This document shows, one piece after another, positions 1 through 12,905 of a stretch of 64,000 nucleotides of DNA. The stretch covers positions 1 through 64,000 of the forward strand of contig JAOTOM010004115.1 of NCBI GenBank assembly GCA_034440615.1, written 5' to 3'. Under the pieces are notes generated by a model. The model saw only the letters and a program-made list of their open reading frames with translations. It was not told the origin of the DNA and searched no databases. Source of the DNA: Ashinkailepas kermadecensis (taxonomy: Eukaryota > Arthropoda > Thecostraca > Neolepadidae). Every line of letters starts with the position of its first letter. The first letter of the stretch is position 1. The translations under genes were made by a program, and so were the position numbers.

Positions 1-119
1 AAATGCTGATTTTGAAAGCCTGATTCCCATGTTATTGATTTTCTAGGTGCCGTAGCTGAGGGTGGGGCATGTGCAGATTCGACTCACCCAGCTTTCCACG
101 GTATCTGAAAATAGTTCTC

Positions 120-390
120 GGAAAACGTGCTGAATGTACGGCGGCATTGTAATATGTTGAAATAGTAATGACCTGCACGCCGCATCACTGCGACGACTCC
201 AACGGATATTGTGAGCATTGAAATATGCTTGGTTGGGGTCGTGGGTCTTCTCACGACTCCAGTCGAGACATTTTCAAGGCTCACCACAATATATGTCGGA
301 ACAGGCGTGCCGGCCATTACTATTCCAACGTATCTGAATATACTCTTAGTTATGACATAAAACTCACATCAACGCTCAAAACATTCGCTC
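120..390. repeat. Imperfect foldback (palindromic) repeat
   Basis: The segment around 165-230 (aatagtaatgacctgcacgc...) is repeated inverted around 295-330 (gcgtgccggccattactatt...), and further matching blocks extend on both sides. Both strands therefore translate to similar peptides (RRAGHYYFN on minus, RRAGHYYSN on plus). This resembles a non-autonomous foldback or MITE-like element. No coding function is proposed. Nothing else recognisable lies in 1-600. Confidence 0.5.
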
Positions 391-1100
391 ATTTTGAGGC
401 CTATATATCGACCCAACACACCAATTGGACAATCATCTTTGTAGTTCTGTATCGTACCGCTGTAACTGTGTGGGTACAAGAAGATTACGCAATGCGGACG
501 ACAGCTAGGGGGCAGTTATCGGCTCGTCGTTCAATGCCTTTAGAACATTCGTTTTTCTCACCCACGGACCGGTAACCATTACGAGATTGTCTACTCCGCG
601 TAATGCCACAATATATGTTGGAATATAATGTTCTAGGGCCACTTCTCTTTATCACCATTTGGGAATAAAATTGAGGTAGGGCTGAGGAAAAGGGGTTCAA
701 ATTTGCTGATGACATCAAATTGGTTAGGAGTGGCTAACAGTAGTGACCAATCTAGTAATATTCAACTAGACTTGGAGGACCTAAAAAATGGGCTGATCAA
801 AGGCAGATGTCTTCCAACTATGAAAGACTGGAGGTGAGACTTTCAGATATAAAATGGGAGCAGACTTGTGCTCGACTCAAATTTTTTTGTCGACTTCACA
901 TGTGACTCATAGATCTTGAGATCTGATTCGACTCATGATTCAGAGCAGGTCAAAATTATTTGATTCGACTCAATTCAGACTCAGAGCTTACAAAGCATGA
1001 TTCGACTCACGACTCAAACAGACTGACAGGAATTTGAATCGATTCAGATCCCACTCAGTGGTATCAGACTCATGAACCATATGATTCAGTGTGCACTGCC

Positions 1101-1212
<112 letters not shown>

Positions 1213-1239
1213 CAATTATCTTATTTAATTAGACACGAT

Positions 1240-1660
<421 letters not shown>

Positions 1661-3304
1661 GTGATGTGAAAACAAAGTTATAGCAACAATAATTTATTCG
1701 ACAGACGTATTGTATTGTACATTGTACGACAATTGTAATGCTAAGCAATGAATAATTATGCTGTGTTTTTACTCCCTACTTTGTGTCATGACATACTATT
1801 TACAAAGATACATGCTTTATATCATTTGTTCATACCTTGCATTTGAGTCATAAGACTCAAATGACTCATTGTAATTTGAATGATTGACTCATGATCCGAC
1901 TCATTTTTTTAAAAGAAAGATGTGATTCAACTCACGACTCAAGATATATTTTGGGGAAAAGAATCGATTCAACTCGCGACTCATCCAAAAACGATTGATT
2001 CATGAGTCGATTCTCGATTCAACTCAAGTCGAGCACAAGTCTGAATGGGAGGTAGGAAATTGAGATGTTATTGAAGAGGAAAGAGATTTAGTTGTGTTAG
2101 TTTCAAATGATCTTAAAGCAGACAAACAATGTGTCTTAGCTAGGAGTAGGGCAATCAGAATGTTGGGAATCATTAATAGGAGTGTGAGGTATAAGAGCAA
2201 AGAAGTGATAAAAATGCTGTACTTGGCCTATGTGCGACCCCACTTAAAATATTCTATACAGGCATGGAGCCCCTACTTATAAAAAGATATAGATATACTA
2301 AAAAGAGTGCAGCGCAAAGACACTAGACTCATCAGTAGACTAGGTAGCTTGAAATATGGGAAAATGTATGGCATTACATATGTACTCACTCAAATATGGG
2401 AGATTAAGGGGTAATATGATTAAAATGCATACAATTATTAAGAGGGCTAGATCAGGTCAATCTCAATGATGCCCTTCTATTTAGACTATCACATAGGGGT
2501 CATCAATTCAGGTTAGGCAAATCAAGGTGTAGGACAGTTAAGCAACAACAGGTCTTCAGTCAAATGACTGTTGATCAGTGGAATAGCATGCTTGCTGATG
2601 TTGTGGGGAGTCCCTCATTGAATGTATTAAAAATATGGTGGACAACTATTTTAGGTTGCAAAATCTTGTTTTTGAGTTCTAAGGGGGTGTTGGATGGTGT
2701 GATATCTAGGCTAAGTGGGTGTGCACTGTACGGGCCCATTTAGGCGGGCGTCGATGGAGTCTGAAAATTATTGGTAGGGCACTCAAGTCAAAGTTGTTAC
2801 ATGAGAACAAGTGAATAGGGCTGGATAGGTAAGGTAGAAAGACAATGATGAGTGTGGGGGATATTGGTCCCTGTGTTATTGTTGGAACTATGGCCCTTAT
2901 GTTTTTGATCATGCTAATAAATTCAGTATTATACTAGCTGTATAGGGTATGTTATACTACTAATATTATATTATGCTATATAGGGTGCGCCTAGCAGTGG
3001 ATTCAGCACCTTACTTCGGGATGTGATACTGATGAGATTGGCTATGGTAGCACAATGGGACATGCCTGGAGGAGATTGGAACTGTTGAGTCTGTTATGCA
3101 ATATCATGTGAATGTTGCTAGATAGGCTGGGATATATAATTGCCTTGAGGTAATGGATTGAGGTATTGAGGTATTGAGGAACTTGAGGTAATGGATTGAT
3201 TCGGGTGTGAGCATGTGCTTTTCTTGTAACTTTTCGTGGTTGGGGGGGTATATTTTATTAAAAAGTAAAAAAAAAAAAAAAAATAAAAAAAAATTAAAAT
3301 TTAT

Positions 3305-3530
3305 CTATGTAACTCTAATATATATATTTGTGTAGTTTGGAAGCCGATTGTTTAACATGCATTGCTGGTTAAAGGTCACTGCGGATTTGCTGTTTGTTAG
3401 TTTCTTTGATATGGCTTCGATTCGGCTTATTATCGTTTTGTGTTCGCATTGGTGTTGACTCAAAATGGCGCCAGAGCTCATAATGAGTAATGATATCTGG
3501 CTTAAAGAACGCATAGTGTATTTCCTCCAT
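3305..3530 (-). pseudogene. Penelope-like element, N-terminal fragment
   Basis: The minus-strand frame contains FNQQCMLNNRLPNYTNIYI at its end, preceded by a helical stretch (HKTIISRIEAISKKLTNSK). The same motif, [19 protein letters not shown], occurs at 62,613-62,690. In Penelope-like elements this region precedes the reverse transcriptase. Its position just downstream of the RT-EN frames of the neighbouring copy fits the tandem pseudo-LTR arrangement of this class. It is truncated, with no RT following in frame. Confidence 0.6.
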
Positions 3531-3934
3531 GTCGATGTATCGTCATTTCACATGACATCATCAGGAACAAGCGCAGATTGTTAACGAAATCACACAGGCA
3601 ATACGTTTAAGTGTACACTGATCACAATGAAGGTACAAGAGTCGAAGTCGCGTATATATAGAAATCGAATGCGAGTGTCGTCTAGTATGCGTAAGCGTTC
3701 ACCCGCAATAATTATGTGGCCACAGTACATATAGGTCAGTTCATTTTCCAACACACTGGGAAATGAGCGTGCGAAGCATATTTGGGTGACATCACACAGC
3801 AGAAGAATAACCACAATGTTGGTTGCTATTCACAAGGCCACACCAAAAACACTCCCTATTTTGGCCTTAGGGTCACAATCGATCACCTTGGCCCCAGGGG
3901 TGATCCGTCATACAGCGACAGAGTACCTCGCGCA

Positions 3935-4971
3935 TTAACCTGCCGATTTATAGCCGGGTCTCTTTCGCGTATATATGGCCTCTAGTATGTGAAGGCGTCT
4001 TGGCTCGTGTGATCTGGCGATGATTGTGGTATTGTCAACCATTTCTTGTCTCGTGAGGCGTGTGTCGTGGTATATGTTCGTATGCGTTTGTAGGCCACCG
4101 CTCTGCAAGTGCATGATGATACGCCTGCTGAGTGAAGTTGTTGTCATTCCAATGTAATTGCTATCTGAACTGAGCGCACAGTCTCCAATAGTGCATTTGT
4201 ATTGATATATTACATTGGACTGTTTCAGCGGTGATTTGTCACAAGATGGGTTGTTTCGCATAACGAGTGAACGAGTGGAGAGGCTCTTATAGAAAATGAC
4301 TAGTTTTAGTTCATCGGCAGGGACAATAGGCTTACAGTGACTCTTCACAATGTTTCGAAGCACCTCTTCATCGGTCAGGTAAACAGGGGACATACTATTT
4401 TTGTAGAACAGCTTGTATATGGTTCCCTGTTTTGGGGGACGGGACTGGGCTGTGATGTACTTAGTGACGGTGTCTCTGATATGCTTGTCGATGGTAAGCA
4501 CCGGATAGTTGTTGTTGACGAGCATTTGTTTACTCTGCGTAGTTCTGTGTGCGCTGGTTGCCAGGTACTGCAGTGTCTAATCGCCCTATTCACATACGTG
4601 CTGATAACACTGTCTTTATATCTATCAGGGCAGTGGCTTTTACCATTAAGACAACGTCCGACGTCTGTGGGCTTACAATGGACACTAGTTGCGAATAATC
4701 CACTACTACCGTATATGGACACATCCAAAAAACTTATCTTGTCTTCGATGCTCAACTCCATAGTGAAGTTTAGACCCGAAACTTTTTCTAGCCTTGACTT
4801 CAGCTCTGACAAGAGCTGTATGTCCCGCACGTCTAGCAAAATATCGTCAACATGTCGACCGTAGAGTGCGGGGCTCTCTACGACAGGTGCCTGCATCACT
4901 ACCTGCATAATAAGAAGAATCGAAGCCATAGTAAAGAATCTAATAAACAGCAAAGCTGCAGTGACCTTCAA
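3935..4971 (-). pseudogene. Penelope-like retroelement: RT C-terminal half plus GIY-YIG endonuclease
   Basis: Two overlapping minus frames form one decayed ORF with a frameshift near 4,525. The first (to about 4,971) has the RT catalytic motif as RHVDDILLDV (Tyr of YVDD replaced by His), then KISFLDVSIY and the thumb region. The second has the GIY-YIG nuclease: YQYKC for the GIY strand, SNYIGMTTTSLSRRI with the YIG strand and conserved Arg, and ILEAIY with the likely metal-binding Glu. RT plus GIY-YIG is diagnostic of Penelope-like elements. The 5' part of the RT is missing, and the copy ends against a (TA)n microsatellite at 4,977. Confidence 0.88.
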
Positions 4972-4976
4972 CCACC

Positions 4977-4990
4977 AATATATATATATA

Positions 4991-5051
<61 letters not shown>
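4977..5051. repeat. (TA)n microsatellite abutting the Penelope-like element
   Basis: TA repeat with one TTT interruption. Confidence 0.97.
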
Positions 5052-5055
<4 letters not shown>

Positions 5056-6200
5056 AGAGTGATGCTAATCTCGGGGTAAACAGGCTCTCGCCTCCAATTC
5101 AGCCAGGCCGAACCCGACCTCTTCAATATTATGGTGAGTGGGTACAACTCGAAGCAATGGATCTTTCATGGGGAACTTAAAATGTAATATTGTACCTATT
5201 ATCGTGTCCACAAGAAATGCATTAGTCTAAGATAGAGGTGCTTCGGCCTTTTCTTATTGAGACCTACCATGGCATACGCAACATTACATAAGTAGGTCGG
5301 AAAACAAGTACACAACGTGGAGAATATGGATGCGTATGCCGGATTATTTATATCATGCTTTATACCAAATGACATGTCTTGATGAGCTGTATGCACCTTT
5401 CACAAGCATGAATGGAAGAGAGCCGTCATTTCCAATGATAATCATGTCGGAACACGATCCAAATTCCCCTGCCAAATGATGTGATGGATTTCTGACCCCA
5501 CCAGCCAGGCCCGCCATGAATGGTGCCGCCAACCCATCGATCACCGGTCCTTGACAAGGTGAACCGCCCAGTCCAGCCCACGGCACGAGTGGAAGCTATT
5601 ACACTAAGTTACTCGATTGAGGCAGGCAGGGGTTGTGCAGAAAGTTACTCGATTTACACACTCCGGCAGGCAAAGGGTTAAGGTTGCTAAAGCACCCATT
5701 CAAATCCTTAGGCGCCTCAATGCATGCACTTCGGTGCGAAGTTTGGAATATACCTCGAGCCGTACCTGGAAGCACCCTTGCTGAACAAACTATCCCAAGA
5801 AGCAAGAACTCACATCAGCGCTTCACAGCAATTAGTGCCCACTTAACTGATTATAAGCGCGTGAATGGGCACGCTCCATTGGAGGCATACCTCCCGAAGT
5901 ACTCCCATGGATCCGTCTCAGGCTAAAATATTACTGCCGAACTTCCAGAACGTCCACCGGGCATCCTCCTAATGCTCACGCTAGAGTGAAGAACCACAAG
6001 TTCAATACCGAGAACCATCCTCCCAGCTCACCCACTCTGCATCTGCCCTGGTATGAATGCAAGTTCTAAGCGCTCAGATACTCCGCACAATAACCCTATA
6101 ATAGGTGCTACAACGTCTTGCGGTGAAATCTAAAGACGATGAAAGCAACCAGAAGGGAGACCATTATCTTCCTTTCGCCTCCACAAAAACGTAACACAGA
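5052..6200. other. Intergenic or intronic sequence, no gene recognised
   Basis: Only short frames without recognisable domains are present; the longest is about 97 codons at 5633-5926, plus strand. A short direct repeat of AGTTACTCGATT occurs near 5,607 and 5,642. Confidence 0.5.
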
Positions 6201-6204
6201 GCCG

Positions 6205-6615
6205 GCTCGGTACTCGGCTCGGTACTCGGCTCGGTACTCGACTCGGTACACGGCTCGGTACACGGCTCGGTACACGGTTCAGTGCACGGCTCGGTACACG
6301 GCTCGGTACACGGTTCAGTACACGGCTCGGTACACGGCTCGGTACACGGTTCAGTACACGGCTCGATACACGGCTCGGTACACGGCTCGGTACACGGCTC
6401 GGTACACGGCTCGGTACTGGGCTCAGTGCACGGTTCCGTACTCAGTTCGGTACTCGGCTCAGTACACGGCTCGGTACTCCACTTGGTGCACGGCTCGGTA
6501 CACGGTTCAGCACACGGCTCGGTACACGGCTCGGTACACGGCTCGGTACACGGCTCGGTACTCGGCTCGGTACTCCACTTGGTACACGGCTCAGTATTCG
6601 GTTTGGTACTCTGCT
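6205..6615. repeat. 12-bp minisatellite (GGCTCGGTACAC)
   Basis: About 34 units, alternating ggctcggtacac, ggttcagtacac and ggctcggtactc. The 12-bp period gives long open frames of ARYT-type (plus) and TEPC-type (minus) repeats that are artefacts. Confidence 0.95.
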
Positions 6616-6649
6616 TGGCATACAACCACGGGCACAATCCGAAACTTTG

Positions 6650-7225
6650 TGCATTAACATATCCAGTACTTCGTTAAATGCCCGACTCCCAGCCCCACGC
6701 TGAATCCAGTGCTCGATCCAGTATCAGTGCGGTTCCGGACTCCTGAGCTCACTATTCGGTTCAGCGCTGGGCTGTGTACTCCGCTGGGTACACGGCGCCC
6801 TGGACCGAGTCGTGTGCTCAGTACCTGCCGGACGCACCAGACGCCACCGACACTCACACAGCGATCGACTTTCTGTCGCCTGAAGGCGAGTGCCGACCAA
6901 AGACACGCCAAAGGACCGTCTCGGCCAATCGTGTGACGCACGGCCGCCGGAAACGGCGCGCTGCCGGCGGCGCCCGCTGCGAGACCAGGCGACGGCGAGT
7001 GCGACGCTGCCGACTGTGCGCGCCCCGGGGTCTGGGTCATACGGCGTGAACAAGTGGCTGGCGGAGACAGCCGGAGCCGGAGTCGCCGGCGGTCCGTGGC
7101 GGCCGTGTAGCACCTGTCAGCTGCTGTCAGTCGCGGCAAAAAGTTGACCAGGTGCAGTCCCGGCAAGAAGCTGACCCGGTGCAGTTCTGGCAAGAAGCTG
7201 ATTCGGTGTAATTGCGGCAGCACGA
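6650..7225. other. GC-rich unique segment, no gene recognised
   Basis: Open frames occur on both strands (up to 189 codons on minus) because of high GC content. None shows a recognisable domain. Low-order repeats of the 'gaagctga.cggtg' type lie at 7,140-7,210. Confidence 0.4.
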
Positions 7226-7826
7226 CAGGGTTAGGGTTAGAGTTAGCGTAGCACGACAGGGTTAGGGTTAGAGTTAGCGCAGCACGACAGGGTTAGGGTT
7301 AGAGTTAGCGTAGCACGACAGGGTTAGGGTTAGAGTTAGCGTAGCACGACAGGGTTAGGGTTAGAGTTAGCGCAGCACGACAGGGTTAGGGTTAGAGTTA
7401 GCGCAGCACGACAGGGTTAGGGTTAGAGTTAGCGCAGCACGACAGGGTTAGGGTTAGAGTTAGCGTAGGATGACAGGGTTAGGGTTAGAGTTAGCGCAGG
7501 ACGACAGGGTTAGGGTTAGAGTTAACGCAGCACGACAGGGTTAGGGTTAGAGTTAGCGCAGCACGACAGGGTTAGGGTTAGAGTTAGCGTAGGACGACAG
7601 GGTTAGGGTTAGAGTTAGCGTAGCACGACAGGGTTAGGCTTAGAGTTAGCGCAGAACGACAGGGTTAGGGTTAGAGTTAGCGCAGCACGACAGGGTTAGG
7701 GTTAGAGTTAGCGCAGAACGACAGGGTTAGGGTTAGAGTTAGCGCAGCACGACAGGGTTAGGGTTAGAGTTAGCGCAGCACGACAGGGTTAGGGTTAGAG
7801 TTAGCGCAGCACGACAGGGTTAGGGA
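7225..7826. repeat. 31-bp minisatellite carrying TTAGGG-type motifs
   Basis: About 19 units, each containing GGGTTAGGGTTAGAGTTAGC plus a GCAGCACGACA spacer. The telomere-like core is present twice per unit but is broken by the spacer, so this is an interstitial minisatellite rather than a true telomere tract. Confidence 0.95.
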
Positions 7827-7829
7827 TGG

Positions 7830-8335
7830 AAAGCAGACGTCATTGGTTGCCGCTGGAATCCGGTTAGTCTAGTGCTGGAACAGCGCTTGCACTTGCTCGA
7901 ACGGTCTTGTCTATCATCAAGTCTCTTTGTCTTGCACTGGACTTGCGATTGTAAATATATGTGGAGGAGTTTTCCTCAGGCTGCAGTCAGGCTTGTCTCT
8001 TGCTAAGACCATGCTCTTTTGACCGACTTGGAAATGGTTTGCTTCTGGTAGGAGCCATCTTCGTTGCCCGCCCGAGCCGGGTGTGTCTCCTGGTGCAGTA
8101 GGATGCTTCTGCCGCTGGAGTTTGGCTTGTCTTCGGTTAGAGTTGGGTGTCTCTGGTCGGAGCCTTGTTTGTCGTCCGGGCAGCAGGGTTTGTCGGTTGC
8201 GCTCTCACAGAAGTCAGCGGTGACATTCAAACTTTGGACGGGATTGAGTCCAGCTACAACGTTTATGGCGCTCGTTCTCTGAGTGATGCAGAAAATGTAA
8301 TACTGAAGGAAGTCAGGCAATTCACTTCGCCATAA
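7830..8335. other. Unique intronic or intergenic sequence
   Basis: Frames of up to about 105 codons on both strands, without recognisable domains. Nothing further seen. Confidence 0.4.
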
Positions 8336-8339
8336 TACC

Positions 8340-9000
8340 CGTCAATTCTAGGCTCGGTGTCATACCAGATAACCCTCGAGCCACCCACAATAACAACCGG
8401 GCCATGCACAACAATTCTCGAGCCGTAACTATTTCCACGAGACAGCCACAACAATCCTCGAGCCACCCACAAAAACCGAAGACCCAGTCACTATTTCTCG
8501 TCGTGACCAGCCTTGAGCCACCCACAATAACCCTCGAGCCACCGATAACAACCTTTGAGCCTCTCTCTATGCCTCGAAGCTCCCTCACTAGCGCCAGAAC
8601 CACCCACACGTATTCTTGAGTCACCCATAATAACCTCTGAGCCACCCATAATAATCCTAAGCCACGCACATATAACTCAGAGCCACTCATTATAACCATC
8701 GATCTACCCGCAATAACCATCGAGCCACCCAGAATAACCCCAGAGCTACCAACAACAACCCTCGAGACACCCACAACAACCCTCGAGACATTCACAACAA
8801 CCCCTGAGCCCCTCCCTATGTCGCTATTCCTCCCTCACAAACGTCAGAACTGCTTACACGTATCCTTGAGCCACCCATAATAACCCCTGAGCCACCCATA
8901 ATAACCCCTGAGCCATCCATATTAACCCCTGAGTCATCGAGATATACCCACCTGAGTCATCGAGATATACCCCCTGAGCCATCCACAAAAACCCCTGAGC
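8340..9000. repeat. Degenerate ~21-bp minisatellite (CTCGAGCCACCCACAATAAC)
   Basis: Around 30 diverged units of the form cc(t)cgagccacccacaataa. Confidence 0.85.
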
Positions 9001-9004
9001 CCGT

Positions 9005-9540
9005 AGTTTCTTGGTTGACTCCGTTATTATATCCTAGCTAACTCTGTTGCTATCCCCCAGCTGACTCCGTGTCCCCCGGCTTACTCCGCTGTTATCCCAG
9101 CTGACTCCGTTGCTATTTCCCGGCCGACTCCGAGTCCCCCCCCGCCTGACTCCGTTGTTATCCCCCGTCTGACCCCACTGTTACCCCCGGCTGACTCCGC
9201 TGCTATCTCCCGGCTGACTCCGTTGTTATCTCCCGGCCCACTCCATTGTTATATCCGGGCTGACTCCGTTGTTATCCCCCAGCTGACTCCGTTGCTATCC
9301 CCCGGCTGACCCCGCTGTTACCACCGGCTGACTCCGCTGCTATCTCCCGGCTGACTCCGTTGTTATCTCCGGGCTGACTCCGTTGCTATCCCCCGGCTGA
9401 TTCCGTTGCTATCCTCCAGCTGACTCCGTTGCTATGCTCCTGGCTGACTCCGTTGTTATCCTCCGGCTGACTCCGTTGCTATCCCCCGGCTGACTCCGTT
9501 GCTATCCTCCTGGCTGACTCCGTTGCTTTCCCCCGGATGA
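9005..9540. repeat. ~22-bp minisatellite (CTGACTCCGTTGTTATCCCC)
   Basis: More than 20 variant units, with tat(c/t)cccccgg and tatctcccgg alternates. Confidence 0.92.
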
Positions 9541-9835
9541 ATGTGCGGTGTTATTGCCCGTTTGGAGACGGTGCACCACTACCTGGACATCCGCGGCATC
9601 TTCCATCTAATGATGGTGTTATCCCCCGGGCATTTGCGGCGGCGTAGCCCGTCTGAGGATACCTGGCGGCGTTGGCATAGCCCACGCCAATGTCGAGCCA
9701 AACTTGGCAACAACTTCCGGCTGGCAATGGCTTTCGGCTGGCAAGAGCTGCAGGAGCTCAGAGCCGCCAGTAATTGCTTCCTAGTCACCAAGCACGCAGC
9801 TCGCCGCAAAGCTCAATTTCTCAGACGCACGCCAC

Positions 9836-9918
9836 GTTGTACATCGGCAATGTTATGCGGCAATGTTATGCGGCAATGTTATGCGGCAATGTTATGCTGA
9901 AATGTTATGCGGTAATAT
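9836..9918. repeat. 13-bp direct repeat (GCGGCAATGTTAT)
   Basis: Five to six copies, the last ones diverged. Confidence 0.85.
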
Positions 9919-10071
9919 TGGCGCTGACCTCCCATGCAGCGCTTGGCAAGCATTTGGAAACCATAGATCAAAATGTCGGTTATAATTCGGAGTAAATACC
10001 AATATCCCACAAGAAATTAGCCGCCTGACAACGGCGCAACGGTTCGTACGAAATACGAAGAATGCTCTCAC

Positions 10072-10167
10072 CGATGAAGTCCAGGTCGGGTTGCGCCATT
10101 TTCGGTACTCTGGACGACCACGCCTGACAGTGGATGCTTTCAGAGCCATCCTGCTCGCCGATTTTCT
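10072..10167 (-). CDS. SCYL2: SCYL2 pseudokinase, exon 4 of 4 seen (activation-segment region)
   Basis: This exon is 96 bp (2 bases, 31 codons, 1 base), phase 1 in and out. The acceptor is cctttgtttgcag and the donor is ATCG|GTGAGA. The peptide begins KIGEQDGSESIHCQAWSSRV and ends PKMAQPDLDFI. The block W-(S/T)-x-x-(L/V)-P-x-x-(A/L)-x-P-x-L-(D/E)-(Y/F)-(I/L)-A precedes the APE-like motif in SCYL2 proteins, so the next exon should start by completing Ala/Gly and then Pro-Glu. I could not find that exon between 1 and 10,071; the rest of the gene (remaining C-lobe, HEAT-repeat region, C-terminal clathrin-binding tail) is probably outside the window. Part of this ORF has been read past the donor into intron as a spurious longer frame. 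Confidence 0.9.
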
Positions 10168-10861
10168 CTGCAAACAAAGGTTACATTTATTAAACTATTT
10201 GCTTCATTCAACCTGCGTCCATTCACCAGTTCGTGGGTTTGGCTGTCACGCTGGCCACTGCTGAGATACGCGCGTTGCGAGCCACTGGCTGAGTGCCGCT
10301 CCTATTCGTCTGCTATCAGTACGCGATGTTGTGTCACTTCTCGATCTCTTGGGGACACCTGTCATTGTCTTACCCCCCCCCCCCCTCCCGATCGCTTCGG
10401 TCCAAAGGGTAGAACGTTGTTAAGTGCGGTCGATCGACCCGACAGCGGCACTGCCGTCGGATAGCTTGTCAGCCACCCTCCGGTCGACTGTTGATTGCTG
10501 ATGGAGGACAGGAAGTTGTCAGGGGTGGTCGATGAGCCCGATCCCACCCCCTATCTGATACCGCAGCCTCCCACCCCGGAGCGTCTGCTGATTGCCGGTG
10601 GACGGCCTGAGGCAGCCCACTTGGCTGTCCACGGCCTGCTCTGATTGCCAGTGGACGGCCTGAGGCAGTCCACTTGGCTGTCCACGGTCAGTTACGAAAC
10701 AACTGACACCTGAAATCACCTTACGAAATAACTGGTACCCCGTCTTTCAATCACAGCATAGCAAGATCTTCCAGGTAGCTATGAATAAATAGTAGCATGC
10801 CGGCACACCACGTTCGCAGCTGTAATTAGATTAGGTGTGTCCGAGTGGCCAGGTCGCCAGG

Positions 10862-12322
10862 TGCCGCCGAGGTGTGACGCCCACTGGGGGCCACGAGGAG
10901 GTGTCACATGTCCGCCGTACCTGCCCCGTCGGCGGGCCACGAGGAGGTGTCACATGCGCGTACCTGCCCCGTCGGTGGGCCACGAGGAGGTGTCACATGT
11001 CCGCCGTACCTGCCCCGTCGGTGGGCCACGAGGAGGTGTCACATGTCCGCCGTACCTGCCCCGTCGGCGGGCCACGAGGAGGTGTCACATGTCCGCCGTA
11101 CCTGCCCCGTCGGCGGGCCACGAGGAGGTGTCACATGTCCGCCGTACCTGCCCCGTCGGCGGGCCACGAGGAGGTGTCACATGTCCGCCGTACCTGCCCC
11201 GTCGGCGGGTCACGAGGAGGTGTCACATGTCCGCCGTACCTGCCCCGTCGGCGGGCCACGAGGAGGTGTCACATGTCCGCCGTACCTGCCCCGTTGGTGG
11301 GTCACGAGGAGGTGTCACATGTCCGCCGTACCTGCCCCGTCGGCGGGTCACGAGGAGGTGTCACATGTCCGCCGTACCTGCCCCGTCGGCGGGTCACGAG
11401 GAGGTGTCACATGTCCGCCGTACCTGCCCCGTCGGCGGGTCACGAGGAGGTGTCACATGTCCGCCGTACCTGCCCCGTCGGCGGGCCACGAGGAGGTGTC
11501 ACATGTCCGCCGTACCTGCCCCGTCGGCGGGTCACGAGGAGGTGTCACATGTCCGCCGTACCTGCCCCGTCGGCGGGTCACGAGGAGGTGTCACATGTCC
11601 GCCGTACCTGCCCCGTCGGCGGGCCACGAGGAGGTGTCACATGTCCGCCGTACCTGCCCCGTCGGTGGGTCACGAGGAGGTGTCACATGTCCGCCGTACC
11701 TGCCCCGTCGGCGGGTCACGAGGAGGTGTCACATGTCCGCCGTACCTGCCCCGTCGGCGGGCCACGAGGAGGTGTCACATGTCCGCCGTACCTGCCCCGT
11801 CGGCGGGCCACGAGGAGGTGTCACATGTCCGCCGTACCTGCCCCGTCGGTGGGTCACGAGGAGGTGTCACATGTCCGCCGTACCTGCCCCGTCGGCGGGT
11901 CACGAGGAGGTGTCACATGTCCGCCGTACCTGCCCCGTCGGTGGGTCACGAGGAGGTGTCACATGTCCGCCGTACCTGCCCCGTCGGTGGGTCACGAGGA
12001 GGTGTCACATGTCCGCCGTACCTGCCCCGTCGGTGGGTCACGAGGAGGTGTCACATGTCCGCCGTACCTGCCCCGTCGGCGGGTCACGAGGAGGTGTCAC
12101 ATGTCCGCCGTACCTGCCCCGTCGGCGGGCCACGAGGAGGTGTCACATGTCCGCCGTACCTGCCCCGTCGGCGGGCCACGAGGAGGTGTCACATGTCCGC
12201 CGTACCTGCCCCGTCGGCGGGTCACGAGGAGGTGTCACATGTCCGCCGTACCTGCCCCGTCGGCGGGTCACGAGGAGGTGTCACATGTCCGCCGTACCTG
12301 CCCCGTCGGCGGGCCACAGTCT
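10862..12322. repeat. 46-bp minisatellite, about 31 units
   Basis: The unit begins CCACGAGGAGGTGTCACATG, continues with TCCGCCGTACCTGCCCCGTC and ends GGCGGG, with C/T variation at the ccac/tcac and gcggg/tgggt positions. 46 is not a multiple of three and the unit has no stop in any forward frame. All three forward frames therefore stay open for about 500 codons with a 46-residue period. These are not proteins. Confidence 0.97.
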
Positions 12323-12761
12323 GAGTGGGCCATGCCGCGAACAGTCCATGTGTCACCGGCGAGCAGGTGAAATTTCCCCGGGGCCGAGACATGTGACTGG
12401 TTCACTGGCCGACACATGAGGCCGACACATGTGACTGGTTGACTGACTTCAGACTGGGACTGAAGGGTGCCCCACTGCAAACGGTTGTACGGCTTCCAGA
12501 GCCTGTCTGAGGAGCCAACAGCATGCTAGTACTGCAGCAGAGCAAAGGAAACCTTCGCTACAGCAAATCAAGTTCATGTAATACAAATTGAGCCTTGGTT
12601 AGGGAATCGCAGATTTTTACCCCAGTTTGTAGGCAAAAAAACGATCTCGAGCAGAGGGAGCGACTTTCAGATGTGTACTCACATTTGGGGGTTAACGATG
12701 TCTTCTCACGTTGACTCAAGCATATTGGTGTAGCAAGTCACGCCAATGCATGTTTCATGCG

Positions 12762-12905
12762 GCATTCCACACGAATGTACGTTTGGTGTGTCATACCACA
12801 CGAATGTACGTTTGGTGTGTCATACCACACGAATGTACGTTTGGTGTGTCATACCACACCAATGTATGTTTAGTGTGTCATACCACACCAATGTATGTTT
12901 AGTGT
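12762..12905. repeat. 27-bp minisatellite, 5 units
   Basis: GTGTCATACCACACGAATGT-type unit; the last two units carry accaatgtatgtttagt variants. Confidence 0.95.

Noticed and set aside
7225..7826. Chromosome end (telomere)
   Set aside because: TTAGGG is interrupted every 31 bp by a fixed spacer, and gene exons continue on one side with unique sequence on the other.
10835..12419. Three forward frames of about 500 codons
   Set aside because: All are read-through of a 46-bp minisatellite. The same peptide cycle appears in each frame.
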